DNA of 64,000 nt, from contig NZ_JAHBAY010000002.1 in NCBI RefSeq assembly GCF_018499875.1, positions 588,886 to 652,885 on the forward strand, in the 5' to 3' direction. Origin of the DNA: Kineosporia corallincola (lineage in GTDB: Bacteria; Actinomycetota; Actinomycetes; Actinomycetales; Kineosporiaceae). Position 1 is the first letter of the stretch. The number at the start of each line of letters is the position of its first letter. The notes beneath the pieces are model-generated. The model made no database searches. It was not told where the DNA came from and saw nothing but the letters and a program-made list of their open reading frames with translations. Made by a program: the position numbers and the translations under genes. Positions 52,552 through 61,847 of this stretch are shown piece after piece.

Positions 52552-53930
52552 GCGAGCGCATCATTCACCTCAACGCGTTCGAGAACTTCTCCCCCGGCAA
52601 CATCGCCTCGGGCATGTGGCGTCACCCGCAGGACCGCTCCCACGAGTACACGTCGGTGCGCTACTGGACGCGCCTGGCCCGCGACCTGGAGGCCGCCGGG
52701 TTCGACGCGATCTTCATGGCCGACGTCCTCGGCATGCTCGACGCCTACCGGGACAGCCCGGACGAGGCACTGCGCACAGCCAGCCAGGTCCCGATCAACG
52801 ACCCGGTGACAGTGGTCTCGGCGATGGCCGCGGTGACCGAGCGGATCGGGTTCGCGATCACCCTGTCCACCAGCTACTGGCAGCCGTACCTGCTGGCTCG
52901 CACCCTGACCAGCCTGGACCACCTCAGCGACGGCCGGGTCGGCTGGAACATCGTCACCTCGTTCCTGGACAGCGCCGCCCGCAACATCGGCACCGGCACC
53001 CAGCTCGAGCACGACCGGCGGTACGACCGGGCCGACGAGTTCCTGGCCGTCACGCACAAGCTGTGGGAACGCTCGTGGCAGGACGACGCCGTGGTCCGGG
53101 ACAAGGACCGCGCCGTCTACACCGATCCCGCGCGCGTGCACCCGATCCGGCACGAGGGCGAGTTCTTCACCGTGCCCGACGCCTTCCTCGCCGAGCCGTC
53201 CGCGCAGCGCACCCCGGTGCTGTTCCAGGCCGGATCGTCCGGGCGCGGGCAGCGGTTCGCCGCCCAGCACGCCGAGGGCCTGTTCGTGCACGGCACCCGC
53301 CCCGAGGTGCTCAAGCCGATCGTGGCCGCGGTGAAGGACGAGGCGCAGGCACTGGGCCGCTCCCGGGACTCGGTGCGGGCGTTCGCGGTGGCCACGATCG
53401 TCACCGGGGAGACCGACGAGATCGCCCGGGCCAAGTACGAGGACCTGCTGCGGTACAGCGACTACGGCGGGGCGATGGTGCAGTTCGCCGGGCCGGTCGG
53501 GGTGGACCTGTCGACGCTCGACCCGGACACACCGCTGGGCGACATCCAGTCCAACGGCGCGCAGTTCTCGGCCCGGTTCTTCGCCTCGGCCGACCCGGAC
53601 CGGGTGTGGACGCTGCGCGAGGTCGCCGACTACATGGCGGTCGGCGGGATGGGCCCGGTCATCGTGGGCTCCGGCGCCACCGTGGCGGACGAGCTCGAGC
53701 GCTGGTGCGAGGTCGCCGACCTGGACGGTTTCAACCTCGCCTACGCGGTGCGGCCCGGCACGTTCGACGACATCGTCCGGTATGTGATCCCCGAACTGCG
53801 CCGCCGCGGCCGGCTCGCCGAGCGCTCCGGCCCCTCGACGCTGCGCGAGAACCTGTACGGCCCGGGCGCTGCCCGGTTGCTCCCCGATCATCCACACTGG
53901 TCCCTCGACATCCCGTCGCACACCCCCTGA
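52548..53930 (+). CDS. LLM-class FMN-dependent monooxygenase (NtaA/DszA/SnaA type)
   Basis: 460 residues. It starts IIHLNAFENFSPGNIASGMW, then ARDLEAAGFDAIFMADVLGM, DHLSDGRVGWNIVTSFLDSA ARN, PVLFQAGSSGRGQRFAAQHA and a C-terminal LRRRGRLAERSGPSTLRENL. This is the NtaA/SoxA branch that uses FMNH2 from a separate reductase to cleave C-N or C-S bonds in chelators, sulfones or amides. No reductase gene is nearby. Confidence 0.92.
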   Translation: MSERIIHLNAFENFSPGNIASGMWRHPQDRSHEYTSVRYWTRLARDLEAAGFDAIFMADVLGMLDAYRDSPDEALRTASQVPINDPVTVVSAMAAVTERIGFAITLSTSYWQPYLLARTLTSLDHLSDGRVGWNIVTSFLDSAARNIGTGTQLEHDRRYDRADEFLAVTHKLWERSWQDDAVVRDKDRAVYTDPARVHPIRHEGEFFTVPDAFLAEPSAQRTPVLFQAGSSGRGQRFAAQHAEGLFVHGTRPEVLKPIVAAVKDEAQALGRSRDSVRAFAVATIVTGETDEIARAKYEDLLRYSDYGGAMVQFAGPVGVDLSTLDPDTPLGDIQSNGAQFSARFFASADPDRVWTLREVADYMAVGGMGPVIVGSGATVADELERWCEVADLDGFNLAYAVRPGTFDDIVRYVIPELRRRGRLAERSGPSTLRENLYGPGAARLLPDHPHWSLDIPSHTP

Positions 53931-53949
53931 AGGGACGGTTCACACTCCC

Positions 53950-54591
53950 ATGTCGAGGACGACCGAGGAGACCGCGTCACTGGCGCACTACAACACGTTG
54001 CGCCAGCGGATCCTCGCCGGTGAGATCACGCCCGACATGAGACTGTACGAGAGCTCGCTGACCACGGAACTCGGCACCTCCCGGACCCCGATCCGGGAGG
54101 CACTGGCCATGCTCGAGCGGGACGGCATCCTCAAGCGCGAGCGCCGCGGGTACCGGGTGCACGAGCGCACGCCCCAGGAGGTCCTGGACTACTTCGACGT
54201 GCGCAACGCCCTGGAGTCGGCGAGCGCCGAGGCGGCCGCGCTGCGGGCCACGGAGCTGGAACGTGCGGAGATGGTCGTGATGTTGAAGGCCGCCGCGGCC
54301 GAGCAGGACCCGGAGCGGCGGGCCCGGATCCACAACGAGTGGCACCGGGCGCTGCTGCGGGCCTCGCACAACCCGGCGCTGGCCGAGTTCGTCGACCGGG
54401 CCGAGGTTCTCATCAGTCTCAAGCGCAAGCCGTGGCAGGATTCGGTCGCCGGGTCCGGCCAGTCGCAGGACGAGCACCAGGCCGTGCTCGACGCCGTGCT
54501 GGCCCGTGACCCGGAGCTGGCGCGGCGGCTGATGGCGGCGCACATGTCCCGGGCCCGGGACCATCAGCTCACTCTGCTGACGGCCCGCTGA
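53950..54591 (+). CDS. GntR-family regulator (FCD subfamily)
   Basis: 213 residues. Winged HTH: LRQRILAGEITPDMRLYESS, LTTELGTSRTPIREALAMLE and GILKRERRGYRV. The FCD ligand domain follows, with EWHRALLRASHNPAL (metal-ligand type positions) and DEHQAVLDAVLARDPELARR. Third gene of the plus-strand operon, so probably the sensor controlling both divergent operons. Confidence 0.92.
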   Translation: MSRTTEETASLAHYNTLRQRILAGEITPDMRLYESSLTTELGTSRTPIREALAMLERDGILKRERRGYRVHERTPQEVLDYFDVRNALESASAEAAALRATELERAEMVVMLKAAAAEQDPERRARIHNEWHRALLRASHNPALAEFVDRAEVLISLKRKPWQDSVAGSGQSQDEHQAVLDAVLARDPELARRLMAAHMSRARDHQLTLLTAR

Positions 54592-54768
54592 CCGGTTGGG
54601 TCAGGGCGTCGGTCAGGAAGTCGCCGACCAGCAGGCCGCTCAGCCCGAGGACGAACGCCCACGAGATGGTGCTGACTTCCTCGCGCACAGCGGCCAGGTC
54701 TTCTGCGAGCCGGCGATGTCCCGGCTGTCGCCGTTGGCCGGCAGGTACCGGTGCAGCTGGATCGACAT
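54569..54768 (-). pseudogene. small single-TM protein gene with an apparent frameshift
   Basis: It starts ATG at 54768, one base after the stop of the 430-residue gene (TGA-G-ATG). It reads MSIQLHRYLPANGDSRDIAG in frame one. After about 54705 the coding bias switches one frame and continues AEDLAAVREEVSTISWAFVL, GLSGLLVGDFLTDALTQPVS, with one transmembrane helix, to a TGA at 54569-54571. Both halves have all-GC third positions in their own frame, so the gene is real or recently lost. It overlaps the end of the GntR gene on the other strand by 23 bases. Confidence 0.5.
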
Positions 54769-54769
54769 C

Positions 54770-56062
54770 TCAGGAGTGCCAGACACTCTCGTGATCGCGA
54801 TGGGTGGGCAGGTAGGCGCCGGGGCCGAAGAGGTCGTCGTAGAAGTCCGTGTCGAGGTGCTGCGCCTGGAGATAGTTGAGGATGTGGACGGTCGGGACGG
54901 TGCCGGGGATCTTCCCGAACGTCTCGTCGATGTAGCGCACCTGGCCGGTCAGCAGGCGCACGAAGTCCTCGCCGTAGGCAGCGGCGGACGAACGCACCCG
55001 GGTGCTGTCGCGCCAGGGCCCCGCGGTGAGCGGACTGAACGGACCGCCCGTACCGAACTTACGCTCGACGAACCGCTCCACCGCCTCGTCGGCGTCGCGC
55101 ACATGGGGCCGCGACAGCGTCTCGAAGACACCTGCCAGCCCGGTGGGGTTGGGCAGCGGCCACCGATCGTCGTACTCCACGTGGAAGTTCAGCCCGGGGA
55201 CCTCGGGGTCGCCGGACGCCCCCAGCACCGACAGCCGGTCGATGCCGTCGAAGGTCCAGCCGCCCAGCCCGAGCCCACCCAGCAGGAGATGACCGGCGTA
55301 GGGCCCGGTGATCAGCTCGGCGCTGGCCTCGGCCAGCGTGTACTGCTCCACGAACGACAGCGGGAACGGCTCCCCGGCGTGCCGCAGCGAGGGATCGTCG
55401 GAACCCGGTACCGGGCGGCCGTTCACGTCGTCGTAGATGCCGTACCCGTTCTGCAGGAAGAACGCCAGGTTCGCGATCAGGTGCTGCGCCAGGTCGGCCA
55501 CCGGGATCACCAGCAGCGAGCCGGGATGGTTGGCGATCCAGGTGTTGTGGCCCTCCAGGTAGGGCTCCTCGCGGGGCAGGTGGAGCCGCTCGCCGGAGAG
55601 CTTGCGGTAGCGCGAGACGGTGGCCCCGAGCCACGCGTCCACGTCGGGGACCCCACCGTCGGGAGCCACCTCCCCGGCCGGCGCTGCGTCGCGGCTGGAC
55701 AGGAAGTACGTGCCCGAGTCGTCGGTGAAGAAGAAGTCGGTGGTGTGGAACCCGGCCGCCGACGGGAAGGTCCGGCCACCCGCCGAGCCGGAGTAGTTCG
55801 GCAGGGCGGGCGCGTAGCCCGGGTGGTCGGTGATGCCGAAGTTCCAGCCCGTCACCCCGGTCACGGTGGCCAGCACCAGGGCCCGTTCCACCTCGCTCAG
55901 CGGCTGCACGGGTCTGGCACTGCGGTAAGCCAGTTCGCCCGTGGGGATCTGCCCGCCGACCGGGAAGCGGCGTGAGCGGCGGCCGTTCACGGCGGCCAGG
56001 AGCGGGAACCGGAGCAGCTGGGTGATCGCCGAACGCTCTGCGTCGTTCAGCGTGACACTCAT
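54770..56062 (-). CDS. 430-residue protein of unknown function
   Basis: Strong coding bias throughout. It contains ALVLATVTGVTGWNFGITDH, TTDFFFTDDSGTYFLSSRDA, YLEGHNTWIANHPGSLLVIP and GLGLGGWTFDGIDRLSVLGA, and no signal peptide or membrane helix. Pattern and length suggest an enzyme; there is a faint resemblance to nitroreductase-like folds (paired helices around VERALVLATVTG and AQHLIANLAFFLQNGYG), which I cannot support further. It lies 211 bases downstream of the CBS-like gene on the same strand. Confidence 0.75.
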   Translation of the reverse strand: MSVTLNDAERSAITQLLRFPLLAAVNGRRSRRFPVGGQIPTGELAYRSARPVQPLSEVERALVLATVTGVTGWNFGITDHPGYAPALPNYSGSAGGRTFPSAAGFHTTDFFFTDDSGTYFLSSRDAAPAGEVAPDGGVPDVDAWLGATVSRYRKLSGERLHLPREEPYLEGHNTWIANHPGSLLVIPVADLAQHLIANLAFFLQNGYGIYDDVNGRPVPGSDDPSLRHAGEPFPLSFVEQYTLAEASAELITGPYAGHLLLGGLGLGGWTFDGIDRLSVLGASGDPEVPGLNFHVEYDDRWPLPNPTGLAGVFETLSRPHVRDADEAVERFVERKFGTGGPFSPLTAGPWRDSTRVRSSAAAYGEDFVRLLTGQVRYIDETFGKIPGTVPTVHILNYLQAQHLDTDFYDDLFGPGAYLPTHRDHESVWHS

Positions 56063-56273
56063 GCCCCGGCTCCCGCTGTCGTCCCGGCCGGGCTCGGCCC
56101 GGAGGTGACCTGCCGCCCCTGAGCGGGCGGGGTCGCCCCCGGCTCCGCGGTGCCCGAGCCGGCCGTGGACGTCTGTGCGGGCAGTCGACCGTGGAACCTG
56201 GCTGCCGGGAACATGTTTCCGACCCTAACTCGAACTCTACCGATTTACCAGAGTTTGATCCGGCCGACATTCG

Positions 56274-57596
56274 CTATGTCCCTAGCGCTTTCCGGATGAC
56301 CACCCCCACCACCCGCCCGCCGAGGAGAACCGGCGCGACGTCGTCCCCCGTTCCCTCCCAGGTGGCCACGAACGGATCCCCGACGGACAGTCCGGCCCCC
56401 AGCCCGGGGCCGAGAGATCGCGTGGGCCTTCCCGAACGCAGATCGGCGGGGGTACTCCAGCCGATCAGGTCGGAGACGTGCGGATCGAGCACCCGCCCGG
56501 CCCGGGGGTGGGCCACCAGGACGATCCCGTCGTCCGCGGTTTCCGTTGCGGGCGGGAGAGTCCCGTCGACGACCGGGACGCGCACCGCCCGGCTGCCGAC
56601 CGTCCGCGCGTCGGTCGTGGAGGTGAAACCGGAACGCCGCAGCCAGGTCTCGTCGAAGTAGGTGGACAGGTACTGGCGGCCGGAGTCGGGCAGGAGCACC
56701 ACGATCGTGTCGTCCCCGTCGAGCCGCTCGGCCAGGCGAAGGGCCGCCGCGAGCGCGACCCCGGAGGATCCGCCGCCCAGAAGCCCCTCACGGCGGGCCA
56801 GGTCGCGGATCGCGTCGATCGCGTCCTGATCGCTGACGGGCACGTACTCGTCGATCACGGTGGTGTCGAGCGAGCGCGGCCAGATGTCGTCAACCGTGGC
56901 CGGGTGCACGAAATGCCCTGCGCCCTCGACGTATTTCTGGCTCCCGTCGCCCCCGGCGTAGGACGAGGTGACCGGGTCGGCTCCGATGACGCGCACGGTG
57001 CCGCCGCTGATGTCCTTGAGGTAGCGGCCCGCCCCGGAGATGGTGCCCCCGGTGCCGACGGTCGAGACCAGGTGGGTCACGCGTCCTTCGGTGTCGGCCC
57101 AGATCTCCGGGCCGGTGGTGGCCTCGTGGGCGGCCGGGTTCGCGGGGTTGTCGTACTGCCCGGCCAGCCAGGCACCGGGGGTCCGTTCGACGAAGGCCTG
57201 CGCCTGCGAGCGCAGGCTGTCGGGGTGGTCACGGGGCACGAAGGCGTCGACGAGGCGCAGATCGGCGCCGTAGGCGAGGATCTGGGCGCGTTTCTCGGCG
57301 GCGATGTGAGGGCTGGTGAAGATGACGGCGCGGTAGCCGAGGTGGGCGGCGACGAGGGCGAGGCCGATTCCGGTATTGCCGCTGGTGGCCTCGACCACGG
57401 TGCCGCCGGGGCGCAGGAGGCCGTCGGCCTCGGCCTGGCGCAGCATCGACAGGGCGGCGCGGTCTTTCACGCCACCGCCCGGGTTCTGCCCCTCAGCCTT
57501 GACGTAGACGCGGGGGCGCAGGCCCTCGGTGACCCGGATCAGGCGGATCAGTGGGGTGCCGCCGATCGATTCCAGCACCGATTCGTACCTGGTCAT
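56274..57596 (-). CDS. cystathionine beta-synthase / cysteine synthase-like PLP enzyme
   Basis: 440 residues. IGGTPLIRL, the PLP Lys in NPGGGVKDRAALSML (usually GGSVKDR; Gly replaces Ser), the substrate loop EATSGNTGIGLALVAA, the phosphate loop STVGTGGTISGAGRYL and GGGSSGVALAAAL. The C-terminal 110 residues replace or degenerate the CBS-domain pair (one region, VAPVLLGGRVVGVVIRKAL, is CBS-like). It makes cystathionine or cysteine from an activated serine. It follows CopCD by 27 bases. Confidence 0.88.
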   Translation of the reverse strand: MTRYESVLESIGGTPLIRLIRVTEGLRPRVYVKAEGQNPGGGVKDRAALSMLRQAEADGLLRPGGTVVEATSGNTGIGLALVAAHLGYRAVIFTSPHIAAEKRAQILAYGADLRLVDAFVPRDHPDSLRSQAQAFVERTPGAWLAGQYDNPANPAAHEATTGPEIWADTEGRVTHLVSTVGTGGTISGAGRYLKDISGGTVRVIGADPVTSSYAGGDGSQKYVEGAGHFVHPATVDDIWPRSLDTTVIDEYVPVSDQDAIDAIRDLARREGLLGGGSSGVALAAALRLAERLDGDDTIVVLLPDSGRQYLSTYFDETWLRRSGFTSTTDARTVGSRAVRVPVVDGTLPPATETADDGIVLVAHPRAGRVLDPHVSDLIGWSTPADLRSGRPTRSLGPGLGAGLSVGDPFVATWEGTGDDVAPVLLGGRVVGVVIRKALGT

Positions 57597-57623
57597 GGGT
57601 GCTCCTCCGACTGCTCTGGCAAC

Positions 57624-59261
57624 TCAGACGACGGTGTAGGTGAAGGCCGTGGCGTACTGCCGGGTGGGCCCGGCCACGAGGGTGAGCTGAGCGGTCCAGT
57701 CACCCGTTTCGGGGATGTTCACGGACGCGCTCACGAACGTGGACGTCGTCGGCTCCCCGTTGCGCAGCGGCCCGGGGAGCCGGTAGGGGAAAGTGATGGG
57801 GAGACGGTCGTTCTCGTGCTGGAGTTCGAGGACGACGGAGCGGACGGGGGTGCCACGCCCCCGGGTGACGATCCGCAGCCCCTGCGGGCCGCGGCGGGCC
57901 GGGGCGATCTCGACGGTCACGGTGTAGGGGCCGGCCTCGGTGGTCACCGTGCGGTGGGGCGCGTAGGCCGCGGACGCCGGGGTGACGGACGACAGCGCGC
58001 CGGACACGACAACGATCACGGCGCCGGTCGCGGCCTCCGCGCGGACGCGGCGGCGCAGCCGGGCGGTCTGCCCGGGCGGGACCGGGTGGTGGGTGCGGCG
58101 CACCCAGCGGTGCCCGGCGACGGCCAGGGTCCCGGCGACGGCGACGAGCAGGAGCTTGAGGACGAGGATCCAGCCGTAGGTGGTACTGACGAGCGCGGCC
58201 GGGTGCCGGACCTGCCCGACGGCCTGGACCAGGCCGGTGACCGCGAGCAGGGTGACGAGGGTGGCGGCGTAGCGGGACCAGAACGCAAGTCGTTGCAGCC
58301 CCATGTCGTTCAGCCGTCGGCGGAGCATCTGCGCGGCCAGCAGGGACAGCCCGCCGAGCCAGGCCACCACGGCGGCGACGTGGACCAGGGTGACGACCGC
58401 GCGCCAGGGCGGTCCGTTCCCGGCATGCCCGTTCAGGACGACCGTGGCCAGGACCGCAGCACCGAGGACGACGTGGGTGGCGAGATGTCGCGGAGGGCGG
58501 GCGAGCAGAAGGGCCAGCAGGCCGATACGGACGAGAACCGTGATGGAGTAGCTGGTTCCGGCGAAGGCCCGGAGGGATTCGGGGGTGAGGCCGTCGGGGA
58601 CGGCGGAGTCTTCCCAGAGCCACTGGATCCCGGCCTGGGCGAGCGAGGCCGCGACCGCGAGGGCGGCGCCCACCCGGGTCACGGTGTGGATCCCCGGTGC
58701 CGCGGCCGCCGGATCGAGGACCCGGGCCGCGGGCCGGAGACCGAGGGCCGCGACCAGGCTGAGGTAGAGCAGGCCCTTGGTCAGGCCCGCGAGCAGTTGC
58801 AGTCCGGCGGAGGGGCCGGCCGTGGGCGTCGGGCCGGCGGGAGTGGCGGCGACGGTGGCGGGCACGCCGTACCCGAACTGGACGGCGCCGCCGACCGGGT
58901 GGCTGTCGTCCGAGACCACGGTCCAGCTGGCGATGTAGACGCCTTCGGGCAGGCCGGGCCGCAGGGCGATGACCAGGACGTGGCCGCCGTCGGTGAGGCG
59001 GGGGGCGTGCTGGGTGACGTCGGCGCCGGAGGGGTCGAGCACCCGGGCCGCGCCGGTGGCCGGAGGCAGGGTGACGGCCTCGCTGAAGGTCACCTGGATG
59101 CGGGTGGGGGCGGTGTCGAGCTGGGAGCCGTCGGCCGGGTCGACGGCCAGGACGTAGGCGTGGGCCTGGGCCGGTGTGGCGGTCAGGACCGGGAGCAGGG
59201 ACGCCAGGACGACGAGGAGGACGAGGGGGACGACGGGGCGTCGGACGGCGCGGATGGTCAC
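57624..59261 (-). CDS. CopC-CopD fusion, copper resistance/import protein
   Basis: 545 residues from a GTG overlapping the YcnI stop (GTGA). Signal peptide, then mature N-terminal His (cleavage before HAYVLAVDP), the CopC copper ligand, with [10 protein letters not shown] and [16 protein letters not shown] as the other CopC block. Residues 160-440 contain eight or so helices of CopD ([40 protein letters not shown]). The C-terminal 100 residues are a periplasm-type beta domain. Binds Cu(II) outside the membrane and may move it inward. Confidence 0.92.
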
Positions 59262-59977
59262 GTCCGGCGGCCGGCCGGGGCGGGCGGGTGATCGGGGAGA
59301 GCGGGGCGGCCCGGACCGGCGGGTCGCTCCTCGGCGTTCCCCGGGGCCAGCCGGGTCCGGGCCAGCGCCGCGGCCGCAAGGCCGGCCGCCAGCAGCGCCA
59401 GGCCGAGCGCGGCCAGTCCCAGCCACACCCCGGCGTCGCCGCTGGTGTCCAGGTCGGAGGCGGTCAGTGACGACGAGCCGTGCCCGGGGTGGGCGGCGTC
59501 CGTCGCCGTCCCGCCCACGGTGAGGCTGGGTGCCGGGTGCTCGGGCCGGGCGCCGTTCTCCGCCTGCTGCACCCAGCCGACCTCGGTGTCGTCCGTGTAG
59601 TGCTGCACCGCGGGGAAGTACAGGGTGCCCGAGGCGGGCAGCGGGGCGATTCGCACCTGGAAGGTGGCGAAGGCGCCGGGGGCGATGCCGTCACCGGTGG
59701 CGGTCCAGGTGATGCGGGCCGTGTCTGCGCGTACCTCCCAGCCGGGCTCGGCGTGGGTCAGGACCGAGGTCAGGCCGGTGGGCAGGTCGACGGTGAGGCC
59801 GTCGGTGGACGCCGTGTCGGACTCGGTGGGGACGGTGAACGTGAGCGTGGCGGTGTCCCCGGCGGTCGTGGAGGTGGCCTCGACGGTGACGTGGGCCTGG
59901 GCGGGAGCGGCCAGGGCGATCAGGGCGGCGGTGGCGAGCACCACGACCGTCAGGCCGCGCGGGATCATGCTTCTCAC
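59258..59977 (-). CDS. YcnI (DUF1775) copper-binding protein
   Basis: 239 residues. Signal peptide ending APAQA before [10 protein letters not shown], so the mature protein starts with the histidine that forms the copper brace of Ycn[21 protein letters not shown] is the family block; one C-terminal membrane anchor is followed by a proline-rich cytoplasmic tail. It delivers or buffers copper together with CopCD. Overlaps the ABC ATPase gene (ATGA) and CopCD (GTGA). Confidence 0.93.
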
Positions 59978-60768
59978 GGCGTCTTTTCCAGTTCGTCGGG
60001 AGCTGCGGTGGCCTCCTCGTCGAGCAGGGCCAGGACGTGTGCGCGCAGGGCGACGAACTCGGGGGAGGACTGGTCGCGCGGGCGGGGCAGGTCGATCCCG
60101 ACGACCTCGCGGATGCGCGCCGGGCGGGGTGACAGGACGACGAGGCGGTCGGCCAGGACCAGCGCCTCGCTGACGTCGTGGGTGATCAGCACGGCGGTGA
60201 AACCCCGCTCCCGCCAGAGCCTCAGCAGCTCCCCCTGGAGGACGCGGCGGGTCAGGGCGTCGAGCCGCCCCAGAGGCTCGTCGAGCAGCAGCACCGGTGG
60301 GTCGTTGACCAGGGCCCGGGCCAGGGCGGCGCGCTGGGCCATGCCGCCGGACAGCTGCGCCGGCCAGGCCTCGGCGAAGTCCGTGAGACCGACCAGGGCC
60401 AGGGCGTCGTCGATCTGCGCCCGGGACCGGCCGAGCACCCCACGCGCCTGCGGGCCGATCGCGATGTTGCCGCGCACCGTGCGCCAGGGCAGCAGCGTCG
60501 GGTCCTGGAACACCAGGGCCCGGGAGGGGTCCGGACCCGTCACCTTGTGGCCGTCGACCAGCACGGTGCCGAACAGCGGCCGGTCCAGCCCGGCCAGCAG
60601 CCGGATCAGCGTGGACTTGCCCGACCCGCTGGGGCCGACCAGGGCGACCATCTCCCCCGGGGCCACCGTCAGCGAGATGTCGTCGAGCACCGGCAGGTCG
60701 GCGCCGCTGCTGCGGAACGCCTGGGTGACGTGCTGGATGTCGATCCGTGCGCCCGGCGTGCTCACCAT
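59974..60768 (-). CDS. NitT/TauT-type ABC transporter ATPase
   Basis: 264 residues from the ATG at 60768. Walker [22 protein letters not shown]-loop [20 protein letters not shown], signature [20 protein letters not shown], Walker [21 protein letters not shown] and H-loop [20 protein letters not shown], as in SsuB/TauB. Seven-base overlap with the permease, 4-base with YcnI. Confidence 0.93.
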
Positions 60769-61847
60769 CGGGTCAGCTCCCTCTCCCAGCGCAGGGCCCA
60801 GCCGCGCAGCCGCAGCAGCAGGCTGAGCAGGATCCCGCAGACCAGCACCAGCACGACGATCCCCGCGTACAGGCCAGGGAAGTCGCCCCAGCCCTTCTGC
60901 CAGTTCAGGTACCAGCCCAGACCGGAGTTCACGCCGAAGTTCTCGGCCACGGTGAGGCTGACGAACGAGGCCCCCAGCGCCATGAAGGCCCCGGTCAGGA
61001 TGCTCGGCAGGGCAGCCGGCAGGCTGACGCGCAGCAGCAGGAACCAGCGGTCCGCGCCCAGGGTCTGGGTGACGTCGTAGTACGAGCGCGGCACACTGAG
61101 GATCCCCGCACGGGTGAGCACGGTGATGGGGAACCAGACACTCACGGCGATGAGGAAGACAGCCCCGGTGTACGCACTGGGAAAGAGCACGAAGATCACC
61201 GGGACCCAGGCCAGGGTCGGCACCGGCCCGAGGAACATCAGCACCGGGTGCACCCAGTAGTTCGCGACCTGCGACCAGCCGATCACCAGGCCGGTGGCCA
61301 GACCTGCGACCAGGCCCAGGAAGAAGCCCGCCGCCAGCAGCTTCAGGGAGTTGCCGAGGCTCTCGGCCAGGATGCCGCGATCGGTCCACAAGTGGTCCAG
61401 GATCGCCTGTGGGGAGGCGAAGTACGGGGTGGACAGCAGCTGGCTCTTGGCCGTGCTCAGCTGCCAGAACACCGCCCACAGGGCCGAGCCGAACAGCCAG
61501 GCCCCACCGCCCGAGAGCCGGGCCGCCGCCCGGGCCCCGAGGCGTCCATGGCCGGCCGACACCACCCACGCCAGCGCCGCGACGCTCGCCACCACGAAAC
61601 CCACCCCGGCCGTGAAGGGCGTCGCGTCCCGCACGGACACCAACTCGCGGGGCGGCAGCCGGGCGCTGTCGGGCACGGCCAGGACGATCACGGAGAAGCC
61701 GGCCCAGGTGAGGACGCCCGCCGCGACGAGGACCGGGTTGACCCGCACCGGATGGGTGACCTTCTCCAGGGCGGCGTGGATACGCGCGGCCCCCTGGACC
61801 GTGCGGGTGCCGTCCGCGAGCCGGGGCACCGAGGAGGCGACGGCCAT
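60762..61847 (-). CDS. NitT/TauT-type ABC transporter permease
   Basis: 361 residues from the ATG at 61847. The C-terminal 250 residues are a SsuC/TauC-type permease ([23 protein letters not shown] loop [50 protein letters not shown]). The N-terminal 110 residues add two or three extra helices and a basic cytoplasmic start, longer than usual. Stop and start overlaps with both neighbours. Confidence 0.9.

Noticed and set aside
56478..59291. 937-codon open frame on the plus strand
   Set aside because: It is antisense to the CBS-like and CopCD genes, whose conserved motifs are clear on the minus strand. Long mirror frames are expected at this GC content.
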